A stretch of DNA of 64,000 nucleotides from Fallopia convolvulus (GCA_964016875.1 OZ024735.1:5689338-5753337); one strand, 5' to 3'; positions 33,601 through 43,299 are shown, numbered from the stretch's first letter. A program made the numbers and translations. The notes: generated from the letters alone by a model not told the origin.

Positions 33601-34264
33601 CGAGCTTCCTCCGCTCGAGATACACTCTTCTCTGTTCCGATAAGCCCCACATAAAGACCTATACCTTAAAACATATCCCGATAAGATATCTCGAATATTA
33701 TAAATTACCGAAATACCCTTGAGAAGTTCCGTTCTCACTTGCTTAGTCTCCTTAGACTAATCCCCACTTCTGTATTTTTGCCTGGTATTTCTCGCCCTTC
33801 GCGACAAATGCCAGACTGTAGGATTGTACACCGAAGTTTTGAAGACGAAGTCTAGAAGGTTCGAGAAGCGTTAGGCGAGAATCGAAGGTCAAGACAAGAC
33901 GACGTTGAAGGAAGGAAGGAATTCTCATAAGAGCGAGTCATTCCGAAGATAGTGCACCAGCTCTTCCCTTTTTAAAACCAAGCAAATCATCATCACATGA
34001 GTTATCTTGGGAAAACATACTTGTATTTTTAATTACGTCTTTTAAACCCTTTCTAAATGATCTTTACTTTCCGCTACTACATCATTTGTAAACAACTCTC
34101 AATGTAATGAACGAAAGTTCTTATCAATGAATAAAATTCCGCTTTTAGTCAATTTCAACTCTAATTACATTTAATTAAATTATTTAAAGCCTTGGGTGAC
34201 TTTGGACGGTAAAATCCGAGGTCATTTGCGGTAATACCCAATGTTGCAAAATAGGGGTGTTACA
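30637..34264 (+). repeat. Element A 3' LTR
   Basis: Uninterrupted 3628-bp copy matching 2931-4702 plus 17142-18992. It starts AGTAATAACC (the first T of TG mutated) and ends GGGGTGTTACA, followed by the CAAAC duplication. Short sections compared by eye differ by a few percent between the two LTRs, which indicates an insertion older than element B. Confidence 0.93.
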
Positions 34265-34269
34265 CAAAC

Positions 34270-34564
34270 AAGCACCTCCCTTTACTATATATAGAAAGAA
34301 GGTGAAGTAGAATAAAGGATTGAAAAACCTCTCCGGGTTAGGAATCTTTTCCTATACCTAGATTCGATGTGCTTGATCTCCGAGTGAGATCGCCTTATTT
34401 ACGGTATAAAGTCCAAATGGCTTTAATTGTGACGAGGATTACAAAACAATCAGCTGAAGGGCGGGAAGGAGGAATAATCTACGTACGAAAACCGTTTGGT
34501 TGTACGAAATCCCGAGAGTTAGTATTTAATATAATTGCATTTAGAGCGCGTATTATTTCGGGTT
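34270..34564. other. Unassigned flank right of element A
   Basis: Begins with the continuation of A's target site, with a TATATATA box at 34286-34293. No gene is recognised before the copia-type sequence starts near 34565. Confidence 0.4.
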
Positions 34565-35268
34565 TCATCAATAGCAAGATTTGATTCTGGAATTAAACTG
34601 AATCAGCGCAAGTATGATCTGGATTTGCTCAAAGATGCAGGGATGCTTGATTGCAAACCATCGTCTTTTCCTATGCAAATAAACTTGCAGCTACAACCTG
34701 ATGTTGGAGAGCTTTTATCTGAGCCTAAATCTTATCGAAGGTTAGTTGGAAAACCTTTATACTTGACTTTGTCCAGGACAGACATTTCCTTTCCTGTCCA
34801 TCAGTTAAGTCAGTTTATTGCATCTCCCAGACAGCCTAATATGCAAGTTGCATTTTACTTTCTTCGAGATCTAAAAGGGACAGTTAATTGTACTTTTTCT
34901 ATCCTAGAACATCACAATTGTCTCTTATAGCCTATTATGATGCTGACTGGGGAAGTTGTGCATTCACATGCCGATCAGTTACATGATATTGTTGTTCAAA
35001 GGTGATTCATTAGTTTCTTGGAAGTCGAAGAAACAGAAACTTGTGTCTAAATCTACAACAAAGAGCGAGTATCATAGTATGTCACATACTTCTAGTGATT
35101 TGGTTTGGATGGAAGGCTTGCTTAAAGATTTTAGAGTTCAAGTTCCATTGCCTATTCCTCTTCACTGTGATAATAAAGTTGCGCAACACCTGGCTGCTAA
35201 CCCACTGTTCCATCAAAGAACTAAACACCTCCAAATAGATTGTCATTTTGTTCGGGATATGGTGCAAG
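34565..35268 (+). pseudogene. Ty1/copia pol fragment: end of RT and RNase H
   Basis: Translates to the end of a copia reverse transcriptase (GIKLNQRKYDLDLLKDAG, then YRRLVGKPLYLT and DISFPVHQLSQF). After a stop/frameshift near 34928 it gives RNase H (AYYDADWGSCAFTCRSVT, DSLVSWKSKKQKLVSKSTTK, LHCDNKVAQHLAANP, FHQRTKHLQIDCHFVRDMVQ). The 5' portion of the element, including gag, protease and integrase, is missing. Element B interrupts the frame, which resumes at 41579. Several disablements make this a relic. Confidence 0.9.
35264..35268. repeat. Target site duplication of element B, left copy (GCAAG)
   Basis: GCAAG lies immediately left of B, and the same five bases (41574-41578) lie immediately right. 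Joining the flanks restores the copia reading frame across the site. Confidence 0.95.
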
Positions 35269-36057
35269 TGATGAGTCCCGACTTGGATCGCCTTGCAACT
35301 GGTTCGAATGAGTGGATGTGAAGATAAAATTGACTCCTTTGATTGCTCCAAGTTCGAACAAGTGAAGTTGGTTGTAGAATCCCGCAAATTCAAAGATAAA
35401 ACAAACTGACTTTTTGTAGTTTTATTGATGGGATAAGTGTTTGATGTTTGTGTGGATAAACTCACCAAACAAAAACCAAACAAAGGCAAATTCGAATGAG
35501 ATAAACACACCCAACGAATCTGGCCAATCCTTTGATAAACACACAAAGGAGAAAGGTCACTTGGTTGGACGCCCCAAGCAATTGCAAGCCAAAGACTCGA
35601 CTTTAGTTCTAGAGTTTCAAGCAAAAGATGATCTGATAATACATAGGAACTATAGCTTAATATAGGCCACGAAATGCCAGCCAAAAGGCTCCTAAATTCG
35701 GCCATTAAGAGGGAAAATTGAAGAGTCTTCACTTGAATGGAGTAGGTGAAGAGACGGCTGATTTATGAAGAGTTTTGATCACTTTCTTGGCTGCTTGCAT
35801 TAATGGAAGATGAACTTTGATTATGGTGGAGTAATTGAGCCACTTGGAAGGGGTCCTTAAGTGCGTTCAATGCACCAAGTGAGACATCAACTTGAAGCGA
35901 TGTGATCACGGTCTCTTGGTGGCTTGGTGGCGCAGCCATGGTGGCTAATCCAGCTTGGAGGTGGTCCATGAGGAGTCTAGCACGGCTTCTTGTAATGGGT
36001 CCAAGAAGAGGTGGCATCGGCATCAAATCATGATGTGGCCTAGGTTGGGACACATCA
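35269..36057 (-). repeat. Element B 3' LTR
   Basis: 789 bp, TGATGAGTCCC...GGGACACATCA on the plus strand, an apparent exact copy of 40785-41573. On the minus strand its first part is open and encodes the end of the polyprotein (PITRSRARLLMDHLQAGLATM), in continuity with EDSRSNPFQGGGDD just upstream of the LTR. Coding overlap with the 3' LTR is known from CRM elements. Confidence 0.93.
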
Positions 36058-36111
36058 TCCCCTCCCCCTTGAAAAGGATTCGACCTCGAATCTTCATCGT
36101 CGGAAGTGCCT
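36058..36111 (-). pseudogene. Residual polyprotein C-terminus and PPT after the integrase deletion
   Basis: After the RNase H stop, another frame reads SDDEDSRSNPFQGGGDD and goes straight on into the LTR. This sequence normally lies about 400 residues further on, after integrase. The whole integrase has therefore been removed, together with a frame change. The purine tract CAAGGGGGAGGGGA (minus strand, ending at 36058) abuts the LTR and is the plus-strand primer. Confidence 0.85.
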
Positions 36112-39100
36112 TCACCTTCTAGAGAGAGCATCAGCCACCACATTGTCCCTCCCTTTCTTGTGCTTGATTACATAAGGAAAGGACTCGATGTACTCAACCC
36201 ATTTGGCATGACGCTTGTTCAGTTTCGCTTGACCGCGAAGGTACTTGAGAGCCTCGTGATCGGAGTGTATGACAAACTCCTTGGGTAACAAGTAATGCTC
36301 CCATGTCTTGAGCACTCGAACCAAGGCTAGAAGCTCTTGATCATACGTGGGATATCTCAGCTCGGCACCGCTCAGCTTCCTACTAAAATATGCAATGGGG
36401 CGGCCTTCTTGCATAAGTACTCCTCCTAAGCCAACTCCCGAAGCATCACACTCTACTTCAAAGGTCTTGGAGAAGTCGGGCAAAACCAGCAAAGGAGCGT
36501 TGGTGAGTTTCTCTTTAAGAGCATTGAAAGCTTGCTCTTGGGAGACGCCCCATTGGAAGGGTACATTCTTCTTTGTAAGTTCACTTAAGGGTGATGCGAG
36601 GGTGCTAAAATCCCTCACAAAACGCCTATAAAAGCTGGCCAACCCAAGAAAACTCCTTACTTGCGTCATTGAGGTTGGCGTGGGCCATTCTCGTATGGCA
36701 TTCACCTTGGCTTCATCAACATGCACACCTGATTTACTTACAACAAAACCAAGAAACACAACATGGTCGGAGCAAAAATGGCACTTGCCAAAGTTAGCAT
36801 AAAGCTTTTCCTTCCTAAGCACCTCTAGAACTTGTTTAATATGCATAACATGGTCATCAAGTGTGCGGCTATATATCAGAATATCATCAAAATAAACCAC
36901 AACAAAACGACCAATAAAAGCTCTAAGAACATGATTCATGAGTCTCATAAAGGTACTAGGTGCATTCGTTAAACCAAAGGGCATGACTAACCATTCGTAA
37001 AGTCCTTGTTTGGTCTTAAACGCAGTTTTCCACTCGTCGCCCTCCTTCATTCGAATCTGATGGTATCCACTCTTCAAATCAATCTTGGAGAAGAGGTTGG
37101 ACCCATGTAGCTCATCCAACATGTCGTCAAGCCTCGGAATGGGGTGGCGGTATTTGACGGTGATGTTGTTGATGGCACGACAATCTACACACATGCGCCA
37201 GCTCCCATCTTTTTTTGGCACCAAAATCACCGGAACTGCGCATGGGCTCAAGCTTTCCCTCACGTATCCCTTGTCTAAGAGGTCTTGCACTTGCTTTTGC
37301 AATTCTTTGGCCTCGGCTGGATTGGTGCGGTATGCAACTCGGTTGGGCAGTGTGGCTCCGGGCACAAAGTCGATTTGATGTTCTATTCCACGTATAGGCG
37401 GAAGCCCACTTGGAATATCCTCGGGGAAGACGTCTTCAAATTCCTGCAATAAAGAAGACACACTAGGAGGTAGATCAACCAAATCATTGTCAACAAAAAG
37501 ATGATCCTTAAAAAGGAGAATTAAACACATTTGCCTTCCCTGAATTGCCTTGGTGATCTCTTTGCCTCGAGCCACCATTAAATGCTTGGAGCTTCCCTCA
37601 AACGCCTTTAACTCCATCTTCTTGTTGTTGCTCCTTCTCCTTAGCTCATTAGCTTCTTGATCAGCCGTTACTTCATGAGGAGCCAAAGGATGAAGAGTGT
37701 ACTTTTTGCCTTCCATGTGAAAGAGATACTCATTAGAAACGCCTTGATGAATCACAGCCCTATCGTATTGCCAAGGACGGCCAAGTAGTAGATGGCACGC
37801 TGTCATGGAAACCACATCACAAAGAACTTCATCCTCATATTGTCCAATGGAAAACTTGAGCTTGACTTGCTCCTTCACCATGACGGGTTCGTTGGAATTC
37901 AGCCAATGCAATGAGTAGTGAACCTTACGAGGTTGGGTTTTGAGGTTGAAACGTCTCACCACTTCAGAATCAACCAAGTTACTACACGACCCTCCATCAA
38001 TTATCACGCTACACACTTTGCCTTGGATGAAGCATCGTGTGTGAAAGATGTTCTCTCGCTGCGAAGGTACGTTAGGAATTTCACAATTAAGAAGAGTACG
38101 TTGAACAACAAAACACTCACCGGTTACGGGAACCAGATCAATCTCTTCTTCATTGATGTCGTTTCCTTCGTCCTCGACTTGCTCCTCATCCTCAGATTCG
38201 TACTCTCCTACTTTGTTGAGAAGCACTTGCTTCTTTGTGGGACAATCACGAGCATAATGGCCTCTTCCCAAGCACTTATAACACTTTACGTCGCGGGTGC
38301 GCGTGCTATCTTCATCTTTGGGTTTGGCTGGAGTATAAGACGCCTCTTTCTTGGGTGGTACTCGGCTGACCTCATTTTTGGAGTCTCGGGACTCACTCTT
38401 CTTGTAGGGTTGTGAAGAACCAGTTGTGCCTTGGCCCCACACTCGTCCACTTCCACCTCCCTTCCTCTTTTGCAAGTTGTGGTAAACTTGGTTGGTGTAG
38501 TGAAGAACGTCCTCTATAGGTGCGCTAGTTCCAAATCTCTGCATTTCCACATAAGTAGCCAAATCCAAATTGAGACCACCTATGAATTTGGAAACCACAT
38601 ACCTCTCCGGAAAACGTACTCGGGAACGGTACACTAACTGGCGCAGCTCCTTGTAATACTCATCGGGTGTTCGAGCTCCTTGTCTCACACGCTCCAGTTT
38701 GACTTGGACACGATCAAGGTAGTCCTCGGGCACAAACCGTTGGCGCATGGCATCTTTAAGCTCAACCCAAGTGGTAATGGGTTGCTCACCCACATATTCC
38801 CTCTCGGATTTCTCTTCTTGCCACCATGAGTATGCAAAATCTGTAAAATGAATGGTAGCTACGGCCACTCTTTGTGCATCATGATAGTTATAATAATCAA
38901 AGATAGCCTCAGTTTTTGACTCCCAATCTAGATAGATTTCGGCATCGGATGTGCCAGCGAAGGGCTCGATGTTGAGCTTAACACCATAATGGTGATCCCT
39001 CGGTTGTTGTCTACGGTCATCGTAACCGTAGTTCTGTTGCATTTGATCAAGATAACGCCCTTGATCTTGGCGCGCATTAGGCAAATTAAGCACACGGCGC

Positions 39101-39588
39101 GGCACATGCAATGGTGCAGCTTGTGCTGGATTTTGGCGCACTAAATTACGCCTTGCTTGAAAGTTAGGAGGATGCATACCTTGGTACCCATAGTAAGGGC
39201 TATCATTTGGGTTATCTCCAAGATAAGATGGACCATGTCTTACCCCAAGATGTGCCATGTCGCTGGTGACGTTGGCCATAGAAACCGGTGGCAATTCTAC
39301 TTGGTTAGAGGGTTGTCCAACCTCAAAATGAGGGTGGCCTTCCGGGGCTGTAGGAACAACGGTTGGAGGCGTGTGTTGGCCAACCTCCACGCTATTTCCT
39401 GAGGTATCAACTTGCACTTGAGTGCTTCCTAATCTTTGCTCAAGTCTTTCGTCAAGCACCCGAAGCAACTCAGTCCGGGCATGTTCATAAGCTTCCTTGA
39501 CATCAGATTTGCTCTCCTCCCGAACTTGAGTAAACATACGTTGCAAATCTCCCAAAGTAATGGGACGACTTGTCTCCTCCTCATTCAT
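36112..39588 (-). CDS. Gag-protease-RT-RNase H polyprotein of element B (1158 aa)
   Basis: Encodes the structural Gag and the enzymes that copy element RNA into DNA inside virus-like particles. Approximate layout: coiled, polar N-terminus; Gag core at about 205-370 (PFAGTSDAEIYLDWESK, then YSWWQ); CCHC zinc knuckle at about 433-446 (CYKCLGRGHYARDC); aspartic protease near 527 (VIIDGGSCSNLVD); reverse transcriptase at about 720-960 with KKDGSWRMCVDCRAINN and the catalytic YFDDILIYSR; RNase H from about 1040 (VECDASGVGLGGVLMQ) to its final block (NVVADALSRR) at the stop. The frame is unbroken across 3477 bp. The start Met is the first in frame after a 1.2 kb leader. Integrase and the chromodomain or CR region are absent, so new copies would need integrase from a relative. 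Confidence 0.95.
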   Translation of the reverse strand: MNEEETSRPITLGDLQRMFTQVREESKSDVKEAYEHARTELLRVLDERLEQRLGSTQVQVDTSGNSVEVGQHTPPTVVPTAPEGHPHFEVGQPSNQVELPPVSMANVTSDMAHLGVRHGPSYLGDNPNDSPYYGYQGMHPPNFQARRNLVRQNPAQAAPLHVPRRVLNLPNARQDQGRYLDQMQQNYGYDDRRQQPRDHHYGVKLNIEPFAGTSDAEIYLDWESKTEAIFDYYNYHDAQRVAVATIHFTDFAYSWWQEEKSEREYVGEQPITTWVELKDAMRQRFVPEDYLDRVQVKLERVRQGARTPDEYYKELRQLVYRSRVRFPERYVVSKFIGGLNLDLATYVEMQRFGTSAPIEDVLHYTNQVYHNLQKRKGGGSGRVWGQGTTGSSQPYKKSESRDSKNEVSRVPPKKEASYTPAKPKDEDSTRTRDVKCYKCLGRGHYARDCPTKKQVLLNKVGEYESEDEEQVEDEGNDINEEEIDLVPVTGECFVVQRTLLNCEIPNVPSQRENIFHTRCFIQGKVCSVIIDGGSCSNLVDSEVVRRFNLKTQPRKVHYSLHWLNSNEPVMVKEQVKLKFSIGQYEDEVLCDVVSMTACHLLLGRPWQYDRAVIHQGVSNEYLFHMEGKKYTLHPLAPHEVTADQEANELRRRSNNKKMELKAFEGSSKHLMVARGKEITKAIQGRQMCLILLFKDHLFVDNDLVDLPPSVSSLLQEFEDVFPEDIPSGLPPIRGIEHQIDFVPGATLPNRVAYRTNPAEAKELQKQVQDLLDKGYVRESLSPCAVPVILVPKKDGSWRMCVDCRAINNITVKYRHPIPRLDDMLDELHGSNLFSKIDLKSGYHQIRMKEGDEWKTAFKTKQGLYEWLVMPFGLTNAPSTFMRLMNHVLRAFIGRFVVVYFDDILIYSRTLDDHVMHIKQVLEVLRKEKLYANFGKCHFCSDHVVFLGFVVSKSGVHVDEAKVNAIREWPTPTSMTQVRSFLGLASFYRRFVRDFSTLASPLSELTKKNVPFQWGVSQEQAFNALKEKLTNAPLLVLPDFSKTFEVECDASGVGLGGVLMQEGRPIAYFSRKLSGAELRYPTYDQELLALVRVLKTWEHYLLPKEFVIHSDHEALKYLRGQAKLNKRHAKWVEYIESFPYVIKHKKGRDNVVADALSRR

Positions 39589-40770
39589 TTCCTTGTCTTT
39601 TCTTGTGCTAAAGTCTGCGTTATAACAAAGCTAAGAAACAAGGAAAAAGTGAGTGTTAGTGAAAGCTAAAGACACACTTGTGTTTGACTCAAGAAAGACA
39701 AAAATCTTTGAGGCTCATTCACAACTTCAACTCCCTCGTTTGCTGAACTTTCCAGGGGAAAGAACAACTTGTAGCCTCACCAAATGTCACCCTCGTCACA
39801 CAATGTGTTTAGTTTGTACACTCCGTTCACATAGCTCCAAAACTCCCTCTGTTAACTTGAAAGACACCGGGTGGTTCAATCAAGTTTTCAAACCTCACAC
39901 AATGTCTCCCACTCACACTCAAAGCAAGTAAATAAGTAATCGGACTGACTCGTGTTTGACACTTTTTGTGGCACTCGTCTCACACACACACAAGGGAGTT
40001 GCAATCTGCCAAGCACAAAACACAATTAGAAATACAAGAGTCAACCACAAATTCGAGACAAAACAGAGGTAGCAATCAAAGACAAGCCAAGTGAGCTTGT
40101 GGACGAGTATTTGCAAACCCCCAATTCAGTCTTAGTTGCTCAAAGGTTTGGCTAGAAAGGATCAAGACAAAACAAGAGTAACTCAGCAAGTGAACAACAA
40201 GGAACAAGAATACCTTTGATCTAGAGAACACAACTGATTTTTTTTTTTTAATAATCCGAAACGAACTTTTCTCCTTTTTTTTTTTTTTTTTTTTTTAAGT
40301 TCGAAAATAGGCTGTTAAAATTCGAACTTAAACACTCAGAAATAATCGGTGGCCTTTTACAAATTTAACCGTGGCTTTTCACTACACATCTCCTGATTAA
40401 ATTCGGTAATAAAGTGGCTATAAATCAGGTGATAATTCAACAGCCAAGAGAATTAAAAGCAGGAAAAGAAGAGTTGCATTTATTCAGCTGATTTTTAAGA
40501 GCACTCAAGTTGAATTGAATGCATGGAAAGGAAAGGTTGCAATCAAGCTGCTGCATTAAAGGGGTGCTGTCTTCCCCCACATTATTTTCGGCCATGATGA
40601 ATGATATTGAAGCATTCAAAATTTCAGTTTCCAGCAACAAAATGCAACAACATCTCAAGGAAAATTCATGGGTTTTTGGCTGGCTTAAAGAAAGGCACAA
40701 ATGAGCAACCATAAACCAAAAGGAGAGAAAGCAATTCGTACCTCCACAACTTGAGGAACTCACTCGACTA
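39589..40770 (-). other. Element B untranslated leader
   Basis: About 1.2 kb between primer site and gag start, without a supported frame. It includes a 22-bp T run (A run on the coding strand) near 40275-40296 and a second shorter one near 40239. Open frames here (for example 40437-40877) extend into the LTR and have no domain. Confidence 0.6.
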
Positions 40771-40782
40771 GCTCTGATACCA
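40771..40782 (-). promoter_or_regulatory. Primer binding site of element B (tRNA-iMet)
   Basis: On the minus strand TGGTATCAGAGC begins two bases after the 5' LTR end. It is an exact match to the plant initiator-Met tRNA complement, and it fixes B's orientation. Confidence 0.94.
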
Positions 40783-40784
40783 CA

Positions 40785-41573
40785 TGATGAGTCCCGACTT
40801 GGATCGCCTTGCAACTGGTTCGAATGAGTGGATGTGAAGATAAAATTGACTCCTTTGATTGCTCCAAGTTCGAACAAGTGAAGTTGGTTGTAGAATCCCG
40901 CAAATTCAAAGATAAAACAAACTGACTTTTTGTAGTTTTATTGATGGGATAAGTGTTTGATGTTTGTGTGGATAAACTCACCAAACAAAAACCAAACAAA
41001 GGCAAATTCGAATGAGATAAACACACCCAACGAATCTGGCCAATCCTTTGATAAACACACAAAGGAGAAAGGTCACTTGGTTGGACGCCCCAAGCAATTG
41101 CAAGCCAAAGACTCGACTTTAGTTCTAGAGTTTCAAGCAAAAGATGATCTGATAATACATAGGAACTATAGCTTAATATAGGCCACGAAATGCCAGCCAA
41201 AAGGCTCCTAAATTCGGCCATTAAGAGGGAAAATTGAAGAGTCTTCACTTGAATGGAGTAGGTGAAGAGACGGCTGATTTATGAAGAGTTTTGATCACTT
41301 TCTTGGCTGCTTGCATTAATGGAAGATGAACTTTGATTATGGTGGAGTAATTGAGCCACTTGGAAGGGGTCCTTAAGTGCGTTCAATGCACCAAGTGAGA
41401 CATCAACTTGAAGCGATGTGATCACGGTCTCTTGGTGGCTTGGTGGCGCAGCCATGGTGGCTAATCCAGCTTGGAGGTGGTCCATGAGGAGTCTAGCACG
41501 GCTTCTTGTAATGGGTCCAAGAAGAGGTGGCATCGGCATCAAATCATGATGTGGCCTAGGTTGGGACACATCA
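40785..41573 (-). repeat. Element B 5' LTR
   Basis: 789 bp, same sequence as 35269-36057 in all stretches compared. It is flanked on the outside by GCAAG. A TATA-like stretch (CTATATTAAGC on the minus strand, near 41170-41180) is a possible promoter. Confidence 0.93.
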
Positions 41574-41578
41574 GCAAG

Positions 41579-41707
41579 AAGGGTTTATTCAAACAGTACA
41601 TGTGCGTTCCAGCCTACAATTAGCAGATTTATTCACTAAACCCCTTGGAGCTCAACAACATAATTTTCTTTCTTGCAAGTTTGGACTTGATTTCTCATGT
41701 CCAGCTT
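41579..41707 (+). pseudogene. Ty1/copia RNase H C-terminus, continuation after element B
   Basis: Continues the copia frame interrupted at 35268: GFIQTVHVRSSLQLADLFTKPLGAQQHN and a short tail. LADLFTKPLG is the usual end of copia RNase H. The poly-G stretch follows directly. Confidence 0.85.
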
Positions 41708-41724
41708 GGGGGGGGGGGGGGGGG
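41708..41724 (+). repeat. 17-bp poly-G at the copia polypurine tract
   Basis: A run of 17 G follows AGCTT, just before TTGTAGACTTG, exactly where the copia polypurine tract should be. It is probably an expanded PPT. The length in the assembly may be imprecise. Confidence 0.8.
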
Positions 41725-41725
41725 T

Positions 41726-41966
41726 TGTAGACTTGATTTCTCCTCCTCTCCTGTAGTTAGTCGGTACCTTACTTGTATATATACTCTACTCAGTTATAGC
41801 TTGTTAATAAGCTCTTTGAATGAATAACACAAAAATTTCCCATAATATATTTCCCGCTCTTTTGTTCTAGCTCAACTTGAGTGATCATCAACATTGATCA
41901 AGATCGATCAATTGTTTTTCTGTTGTTCATTTTGCTGTGATCTTGGATCTCTAATCTATTGATACA
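41726..41966 (+). repeat. Copia 3' LTR, end approximate
   Basis: Begins TGTAGACTTGATTT right after the purine tract. It has a TATA box (TATATATACTC near 41777) and an AATAA-rich stretch near 41818-41850. The right end is placed near TGATACA (41966), but with no 5' LTR in the window for comparison this could be off by tens of bases. The short LTR fits copia lineages. Confidence 0.5.
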
Positions 41967-42164
41967 TAGAATTTATAGTACTTGACCCAAATTCCAAGTT
42001 AATTTCAATCAATTGAGGATAAACAATTTTTTTATATGAACATTGTCTTGATACTCGATATCCATATGCTATGGAACGATGGGTACGTTTCAACTAATAT
42101 AGATGTATTTTGTTTGTTAAATAACATAAAAATCTTGAAATCCCTTCTTAGCTAATGTATAAAT
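41967..42164. other. Unassigned AT-rich spacer
   Basis: No features recognised between the copia LTR and the MITE-like element. Confidence 0.4.
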
Positions 42165-42167
42165 TAT

Positions 42168-42626
42168 GGGTCCGTTCGACGGGCCTTATTTTGATCGACC
42201 TTATATATTTCTATTCAAGCTTTTGGTAAAAAATAAAGTCGTTAATATCTGTTCGGTAGTGGGGGTTGATGATAATTATTGTTGCTTAGGGAGTTGATGG
42301 TAGTTTATATTTCACCCAAATTTTAATGTACCTCTCTCAACTTTATCCAACCTTATGGAATTTATTTCCTTCGATTGCTCTTCACTAATTTAATTTTGGA
42401 AGATTTCAAAATTAATTTATAAATATATCATTTTTGATAATTTTGCATCCATCTTTTATAAAATTAGTCTCGATCAATTTAGTCTACCGAACACCTACAT
42501 AATTTTCCACAAAAATAAACTAATAATTTGAACTCATAAAATTAACTTGTAAAATCAGCATCGACCATTAAATCAGTATCAACATCAACATCAATTCGTA
42601 TCAGGTTTGATGCGCCGAACAAACCC
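42168..42626. mobile_element. Probable MITE (PIF/Harbinger-like), 459 bp
   Basis: Imperfect terminal inverted repeats: GGGTCCGTTCGACGGG at the left, and the complement of the right end reads GGGTTTGTTCGGCGCA. They are flanked by TAT (42165-42167 and 42627-42629). GGGT(C/T)(C/T)GTT ends with a 3-bp duplication are usual for Tourist-type MITEs, though the duplication is normally TTA/TAA. No coding capacity. Confidence 0.5.
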
Positions 42627-42629
42627 TAT

Positions 42630-43299
42630 GTATTATATGCAAGGACGGACATATCCAACCCACCCTAAAAAAAAGAAGGTAAATTTAATATAAAAACGTA
42701 AAAAATTGAGATAAAATTAATAGCAAATTAGTTGAATTAAGATAATTTAGTTCGTTTAAAAAAATTTATAAAAATTAATCCATCTTAATTATAAATTTCG
42801 GATCCATCCTTATTATATGAATATAGTGACATTCTCCAAGCTCCAACAAAAAAAACTACCTAAAGCTCACATGTTATCATGTTGGGGCTCTTGATATCAT
42901 AAGTTATTATTGAAGTTATATATTTTAATAGCCACATGTTAACATGTTGGGGCTCTTGATATCATAAGTTATTATTGAAGTTTTATACTAATTTAATAGC
43001 CATACATTACGGGGATGTTACACGTGTCTAAATCACAATAGAGATCGGATGCACATCAAGCTATCGGCCAAACAACATTAGGGTCAAATTCCGCTGTTTG
43101 ATTTTTTCAAAGAGAGCAACAACTTACAAGAATAAATTATCAGATCCTACATGAATATTTGATTGAATATAGTAGAACTTTCATTTGTAATTTTAAATTT
43201 GAACGGCTAGGAAAGGGTCTAACTTAGTACAAAGTCAGATGAAATTAAAAATAATGTAGTGTACCTATGAAGGAGCGAAAGAACACCTATGTTGATAGG
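42630..43299. repeat. Unassigned sequence with a 65-bp tandem duplication
   Basis: Two copies of a 65-bp unit starting CACATGTTA, at 42868 and 42933, containing TGTTGGGGCTCTTGATATC and differing at a few positions. Otherwise AT-rich with no gene. Confidence 0.6.

Larger units (their letters stand above)
2931..34264 (+). mobile_element. Element A: large LARD-like Ty3/gypsy-type LTR retrotransposon with nested insertions
   Basis: The 5' LTR (2931-4702 plus 17142-18992, 3623 bp) and 3' LTR (30637-34264, 3628 bp) are near-identical direct repeats. They start TG (mutated to AG in the 3' copy), end GTTACA, and are flanked by CAAAC. A primer site complementary to initiator-Met tRNA follows the 5' LTR, and a polypurine module (TTTTAAGGGGG) precedes the 3' LTR. 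The LTR ends and PPT style resemble Tekay/Del chromoviruses, but that is an inference. Without the CACTA insert the interior is about 4.6 kb, with one short interrupted frame and no gag, RT or integrase. It is therefore a large non-autonomous derivative. Two secondary insertions, C in the 5' LTR and the CACTA in the interior, postdate it. Confidence 0.9.
35269..41573 (-). mobile_element. Element B: young CRM-like Ty3/gypsy element lacking integrase
   Basis: 6305 bp on the minus strand. LTRs of 789 bp lie at 40785-41573 (5') and 35269-36057 (3'), with a perfect GCAAG duplication. A primer site for initiator-Met tRNA lies next to the 5' LTR and a purine tract next to the 3' LTR. I saw no difference between the LTRs in the stretches compared, and all frames within them translate identically, so insertion is recent. 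The interior has one long gag-protease-RT-RNase H frame. After RNase H only about 54 bp remain before the 3' LTR, so integrase is deleted. The RT sequence and the polyprotein C-terminus inside the LTR are typical of the CRM/Reina side of the chromoviruses (inference). Confidence 0.94.

Noticed and set aside
35441..35665. 74-codon frame found twice (35441-35665 and 40957-41181)
   Set aside because: It lies antisense within the two LTRs of element B and has no domain. Identity comes from the LTR pair.
36112..39588. Possibility that element B is an endogenous pararetrovirus (caulimovirid)
   Set aside because: Paired LTRs, a 5-bp duplication, a tRNA-iMet site beside an LTR and a CRM-like polyprotein end point to a Ty3/gypsy retrotransposon. 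No movement protein or coat features of pararetroviruses are present.
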